A DNA stretch of 19,287 nucleotides from Chitinophagaceae bacterium (lineage in GTDB: Bacteria; Bacteroidota; Bacteroidia; Chitinophagales; Chitinophagaceae). The stretch is from positions 1 through 19,287 of the forward strand of contig CANIMM010000027.1 in assembly GCA_947468255.1 (NCBI GenBank), written 5' to 3'. Both the position numbers and the translations under genes were made by a program. Shown piece after piece: positions 16,653 through 19,287 of this stretch. The notes under the pieces are model-generated. The model saw only the letters and a list, made by a program, of their open reading frames with translations. It ran no database searches and was not told where the DNA came from. How positions within the stretch are numbered: position 1 is the stretch's first letter; each line of letters begins with the position of its first letter.

Positions 16653-16689
16653 GTTTAGAAGTTTAGGGTTTAGAGGTTTAGGGGTTTAG
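16653..16689 (+). repeat. Degenerate tandem array of five GTTTAG units
   Basis: GTTTAG occurs at 16653, 16661, 16668, 16676 and 16684, with steps of 8, 7, 8 and 8 bases and purine-rich linkers (AA, G, AG, GG). The array starts one base after the arsR stop and ends 37 bases before arsM, inside the presumed operon. Its function is unknown. It does not have the unit length of a CRISPR array. Confidence 0.75.
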
Positions 16690-16726
16690 TTTTTTATTTA
16701 TTTTTAACCAATTAAAATACAACTAT

Positions 16727-17578
16727 ATGCAAACAGACAATGAGTTAAAAGAAATGGTCCGGTCTAAGTATAGCGAAATAGCCTTGCAGGACAAAGAAAC
16801 CAATCAGTCCTCCTGCTGCGGCGCCGGAGGTTGTAGCACTGAAGTATACAATATTATGAGCGAAGATTATTCCGCCCTAGCGGGTTATAATGCGGATGCA
16901 GATTTAGGACTAGGCTGCGGATTGCCCACAGAATTTGCTAACATAAAATCGGGCGATACCGTGATTGATTTGGGTAGTGGAGCCGGCAACGACTGCTTTG
17001 TAGCTAGGCGCGCTACCGGTGAAAAAGGAAAAGTAATCGGCATTGACTTTACGCCTGCCATGATTGAAAAGGCGAGAATGAATGCTGAAAAATTATCTTT
17101 TCACAATGTGGAGTTTCGCCAAGGAGATATCGAACACTTACCAGTTTCAGCAAATGTGGCAGATGTAGTGGTAAGCAATTGTGTATTAAATCTAGTACCT
17201 AACAAAGCTGCGGTGATTCAGGAAATTTACAGAGTTTTAAAACCGGGCGGGCATTTTTCTATATCCGATATTGTGTTGGAAGGCGCTTTGCCCGACAAAT
17301 GGAAATCAGTGGCTGAATTATATGCAGGCTGTGTTTCCGGTGCCATAGAAAAGCAAGTATACCTCGACTTGATAGATGCAGCCGGATTTAAAAATTTGGT
17401 ATTGCAAAAAGATAAACCCATCATTATTCCAGATGATATTTTAATCAATCATTTGTCGAAAGAAGAAATTCTGGCCTATAAAAATGGGAATACTTCTATT
17501 AGCAGCGTTACGGTATATGCGGAAAAACCTTTGGCTGATCAGCCCAAAATATGCATTCCCGGAGGAGGTTGTTGCTAA
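16727..17578 (+). CDS. arsM: Arsenite S-adenosylmethionine methyltransferase
   Basis: ArsM transfers methyl groups from SAM to arsenite, making mono-, di- and trimethylated arsenicals, some of them volatile. The 283-residue product has the ArsM signature LGLGCGLPTEFANIKSGD, followed directly by the SAM-binding loop DLGSGAGND (81-89). The three cysteines required for As(III) binding in characterised ArsM proteins are all in place: C64 (GLGCG), C152 (SNCVLNL) and C202 (AGCVSGA). Other extra cysteines are C30-C31 and C36 (SSCCGAGGCS) near the N-terminus and a terminal C282-C283. The ATG at 16727 gives the normal start. It lies 75 bases after arsR, past the GTTTAG array, and 38 bases before the reductase gene. 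Confidence 0.95.
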   Translation: MQTDNELKEMVRSKYSEIALQDKETNQSSCCGAGGCSTEVYNIMSEDYSALAGYNADADLGLGCGLPTEFANIKSGDTVIDLGSGAGNDCFVARRATGEKGKVIGIDFTPAMIEKARMNAEKLSFHNVEFRQGDIEHLPVSANVADVVVSNCVLNLVPNKAAVIQEIYRVLKPGGHFSISDIVLEGALPDKWKSVAELYAGCVSGAIEKQVYLDLIDAAGFKNLVLQKDKPIIIPDDILINHLSKEEILAYKNGNTSISSVTVYAEKPLADQPKICIPGGGCC

Positions 17579-17616
17579 TTTTTTTACAATATTCAATTGA
17601 ATTTAAACTAGCATAA

Positions 17617-18051
17617 ATGATGGAAAACATTCAGTCGGCTCCCCATCCTATATCGGGAGTGAAGAAAATTTTATTTGTGTGTATTGAAAATAGCAACCGC
17701 TCACAAATGAGCCAAGCTTTTGCTAAAATACTCGGCGGTGAGCGCGTGGAAGCATATAGTGCCGGAAGCAAGCCAAGTGGTATTGTAAATCCAAAAGCCA
17801 TTGCAGCGATGCAGGAACTCGGATATGATCTTACTATACACGATAGCAAAAGCCTCGAAGAGGTAAAGGCAGCTGCTCCATTTGACGCAGTGGTAACCAT
17901 GGGTTGCGGAGACGCCTGTCCCTGGATGCCTGCTAAACAATTTATTGACTGGCAAATACCTGATCCAAAACACATGGAGCCGGTACAATTTAATGAAGTA
18001 AGGGATTTTATTAAAGCAAAAGTAAAAACCCTCCTGCAGGAGCTATCATAA
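17617..18051 (+). CDS. arsC: Arsenate reductase, low-molecular-weight tyrosine-phosphatase family
   Basis: The 144-residue product is an LMW-PTP-fold enzyme, expected to reduce arsenate to arsenite. The phosphate-binding loop CIENSNRSQM carries the nucleophile C22 and R28, and the IPDP motif carries the usual acid at D116. Instead of the widely spaced second and third cysteines of thioredoxin-linked staphylococcal ArsC, it has GCGDACP, with C97 and C101. This resembles the arsenate reductase subgroup with a GCGDACP motif rather than the classical thioredoxin type, so the reductant is uncertain. A tyrosine-phosphatase activity cannot be excluded, but the ars context favours arsenate reduction. 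Two ATGs in tandem at 17617 and 17620 are possible starts. It is the last gene of the cluster, with a terminator two bases after its stop. Confidence 0.88.
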   Translation: MMENIQSAPHPISGVKKILFVCIENSNRSQMSQAFAKILGGERVEAYSAGSKPSGIVNPKAIAAMQELGYDLTIHDSKSLEEVKAAAPFDAVVTMGCGDACPWMPAKQFIDWQIPDPKHMEPVQFNEVRDFIKAKVKTLLQELS

Positions 18052-18052
18052 A

Positions 18053-18083
18053 AAAAGCACAAACCTGAATGGTTTGTGCTTTT
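18053..18083. terminator. Bidirectional terminator between arsC and the sugar-isomerase-like gene
   Basis: AAAAGCACAAACC at 18053-18065 pairs perfectly with GGTTTGTGCTTTT at 18071-18083 (13 bp), with loop TGAAT. A-rich sequence on the left and T-rich on the right suit termination from both sides. The two flanking genes are convergent, so one hairpin can serve both. Confidence 0.88.
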
Positions 18084-18102
18084 GAGTAGATTGATTGAGC
18101 TA

Positions 18103-19029
18103 TTAGAGCTTCCAGGTTTTTATGATTTCTAAATTTTTCTTAGCACATTCAATTGGAGTAAGTCCTTGGTAAGACTCTTGTTCAATAATAAAATGCTTAG
18201 AACCACCTATTTTTTTAGCCAATAAAGCAACAGCTTTAGGATCTATTACCCCAGTTCCTAGAACGGCACTCTCATACACATCCTTCATTTCCACTTGTCC
18301 TGTCTTAATTTCATCTTTAACATGTAGGGATTGAAAACGTCCTGGGTACTTTTTAATCCACTCTGCAGCCCTTCCCCCACCACCATACATATTGCCAATA
18401 TCTAATTGATGAACCACTAATGTAGGATCGGTATTTTGAAGAATTAAATCATACACCGTAGTGTCATTCATTTTGGTTCTAAACTCAAACTCATGATTGT
18501 GGTAGCCAAATTTCATTCCGCTTGCCTTACACATTTCGCCAGACTTGTTGAATACATCTAGTAGCGTCATTAGTCCATCATAAGTGCTTCTTATCTTTGA
18601 ATCCATCGAAGGACTGATTACATAAGTTTGACCTAAAGTAGCCGCGTCTTCTATAGTAAGCTTCCAATCATCCGTTAAAACTTTAGTCGTACTGTCCCAA
18701 TGTTTCGGATACAATACGGTATGTCCACTTAGCATTGTTAAGCCTAGGTCATCTAATATTTTTTTAAACTCCTTTGCAGTCCAGCCATAAAATTTTCGGT
18801 TTACATAATTGGCGTGTTCCACATATTGATACCCCATTTTTGACAAAGCAGTCAAAGTTTCCAATGGTTTTTTATCCATATCGTCGCGCACAGAGTACAA
18901 TTGGATTCCAATCAATCGCTTGGAAGCGGCCAATTCATTTGGGTATGACCATAAAGCGCTGGGTTGTAAACTAGCCCCAACGAAAGCAAGCGAGGCCGTT
19001 TGAATAAATTTTCTTCTTGAATTTTGCAT
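18103..19029 (-). CDS. Tat-exported sugar phosphate isomerase/epimerase-like protein (xylose isomerase-like TIM barrel)
   Basis: The 308-residue protein starts with a twin-arginine signal (SRRKFIQTASLAFVGASL, residues 4-21), so it should be exported folded, often with a bound metal. The rest is an AP-endonuclease-2 / xylose isomerase-like TIM barrel: IGIQLYSVRDDM at the start, then candidate metal ligands E71 (YVEHANY), H177 and H179 (GYHNHEFEF), D210 (QLDIGNMYGGG), H236 (LHVKDE) and E283 or E285 (IIEQES). Such proteins are frequent in Bacteroidota and are usually tied to sugar or inositol metabolism in the periplasm. The substrate cannot be named from sequence. It is convergent with arsC and separated by a shared terminator. 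I found no clear promoter box upstream. Confidence 0.9.
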   Translation of the reverse strand: MQNSRRKFIQTASLAFVGASLQPSALWSYPNELAASKRLIGIQLYSVRDDMDKKPLETLTALSKMGYQYVEHANYVNRKFYGWTAKEFKKILDDLGLTMLSGHTVLYPKHWDSTTKVLTDDWKLTIEDAATLGQTYVISPSMDSKIRSTYDGLMTLLDVFNKSGEMCKASGMKFGYHNHEFEFRTKMNDTTVYDLILQNTDPTLVVHQLDIGNMYGGGGRAAEWIKKYPGRFQSLHVKDEIKTGQVEMKDVYESAVLGTGVIDPKAVALLAKKIGGSKHFIIEQESYQGLTPIECAKKNLEIIKTWKL

Positions 19030-19164
19030 AGCAATTAGTTGTTTAAATAAGCGTACTAAAAATTGAAAAAATAATTAAAAAGGAAAGGGTTGCAGAAGAA
19101 ATGTCCAAAATTTGGTGTTCTCCCAAACTAATTTTATAGCCAAGGGGGCTGCTTGACAAAAAAA

Positions 19165-19211
19165 TCCCTAAAAGTATTAAATGACTTCCGCCATTTTAGT
19201 ACTTTTAGGGA
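19165..19211 (-). terminator. Long hairpin with a minus-strand T run
   Basis: TCCCTAAAAGTA at 19165-19176 pairs with TACTTTTAGGGA at 19200-19211. The stem extends inward to 17 bp with one G.T pair (19165-19181 with 19195-19211). Seven A just left of it (19158-19164) read as a T run on the minus strand, so it looks like an intrinsic terminator for a leftward transcript entering from beyond the window. It could instead be a regulatory hairpin. Confidence 0.5.
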
Positions 19212-19241
19212 AGGTACTTAATTCAAAACTTTTTATCAATT

Positions 19242-19287
19242 TAATTTTGCACTTGGCATGCAACGGAATAATTTTTTTACAAACTAT
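19242..19287 (+). other. Possible promoter box and first codons of a plus-strand gene cut by the right edge
   Basis: TAATTTTG at 19242-19249 is an exact TAnnTTTG match, and an ATG at 19258 opens a frame (MQRNNFFTNY) that runs to the window edge. Only ten codons are visible, no TTG is seen at the -33 distance, and an opposite-strand frame is also open here, so this is tentative. Confidence 0.25.

Noticed and set aside
16653..16689. GTTTAG units as a CRISPR array
   Set aside because: Units are six bases with one- or two-base linkers; there are no spacers of 25-40 bases and no cas genes.
19177..19287. 37-codon open frame on the minus strand as the end of a gene
   Set aside because: It is short, lysine-rich and without a recognisable domain, and a plus-strand start competes for the same bases. 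It is kept only as a question in the findings.

Overview
The window looks like chromosomal DNA of a Bacteroidota bacterium, probably a Chitinophagaceae-like member. The basis is an AT-rich composition, several exact TAnnTTTG promoter -7 boxes, the style of the RND permease and its lipoprotein adaptor, and the pairing of serC with a DUF1015 gene. The genus is an inference. I see no rRNA, tRNA, CRISPR array, insertion sequence or phage gene, and no gene-free stretch longer than 300 bases.

Left part (1-8086, all on the minus strand). The 5' part of a long-chain acyl-CoA synthetase gene runs off the left edge. Next comes a secreted TPR protein. A compact serine-biosynthesis cluster follows, in transcription order serC, a DUF1015 protein and a RimL-type GNAT acetyltransferase, with gaps of only 35 and 21 bases. 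Beyond it lie a secreted zinc-dependent phospholipase C / S1-P1-like hydrolase and a DUF502 membrane protein.

Middle part (8202-15355, plus strand). This is a self-contained efflux operon: a TetR-family repressor, a TolC-like outer membrane protein whose start overlaps the tetR end, a lipoprotein membrane-fusion adaptor, and a 1211-residue RND permease, closed by an intrinsic terminator. The tetR promoter fits the Bacteroidota consensus with 19-base spacing. It overlaps a perfect 7+7 inverted repeat that is a good candidate operator, and the -7 box lies only 9 bases before the ATG.

Right part. A TIGR00266/AIM24 family protein stands alone between two terminators. It is followed by an arsenic cluster on the plus strand, arsR - arsM - arsC, with its own promoter and candidate operator. 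The cluster has no arsenite pump, so reduction to arsenite followed by methylation seems to be the local resistance route. A degenerate array of five GTTTAG units lies between arsR and arsM. A bidirectional terminator separates arsC from a convergent Tat-exported sugar-isomerase-like protein. The right edge holds a 17-bp hairpin and perhaps the first codons of another plus-strand gene.

Nothing in the window is clearly a wholly new system. The points most worth checking are the DUF1015-serC link with a ParB/SerK-like DGHHR motif, the pump-less cysteine-rich ars cluster, the tetR operator with a near-leaderless start, and the hairpin at the right edge.
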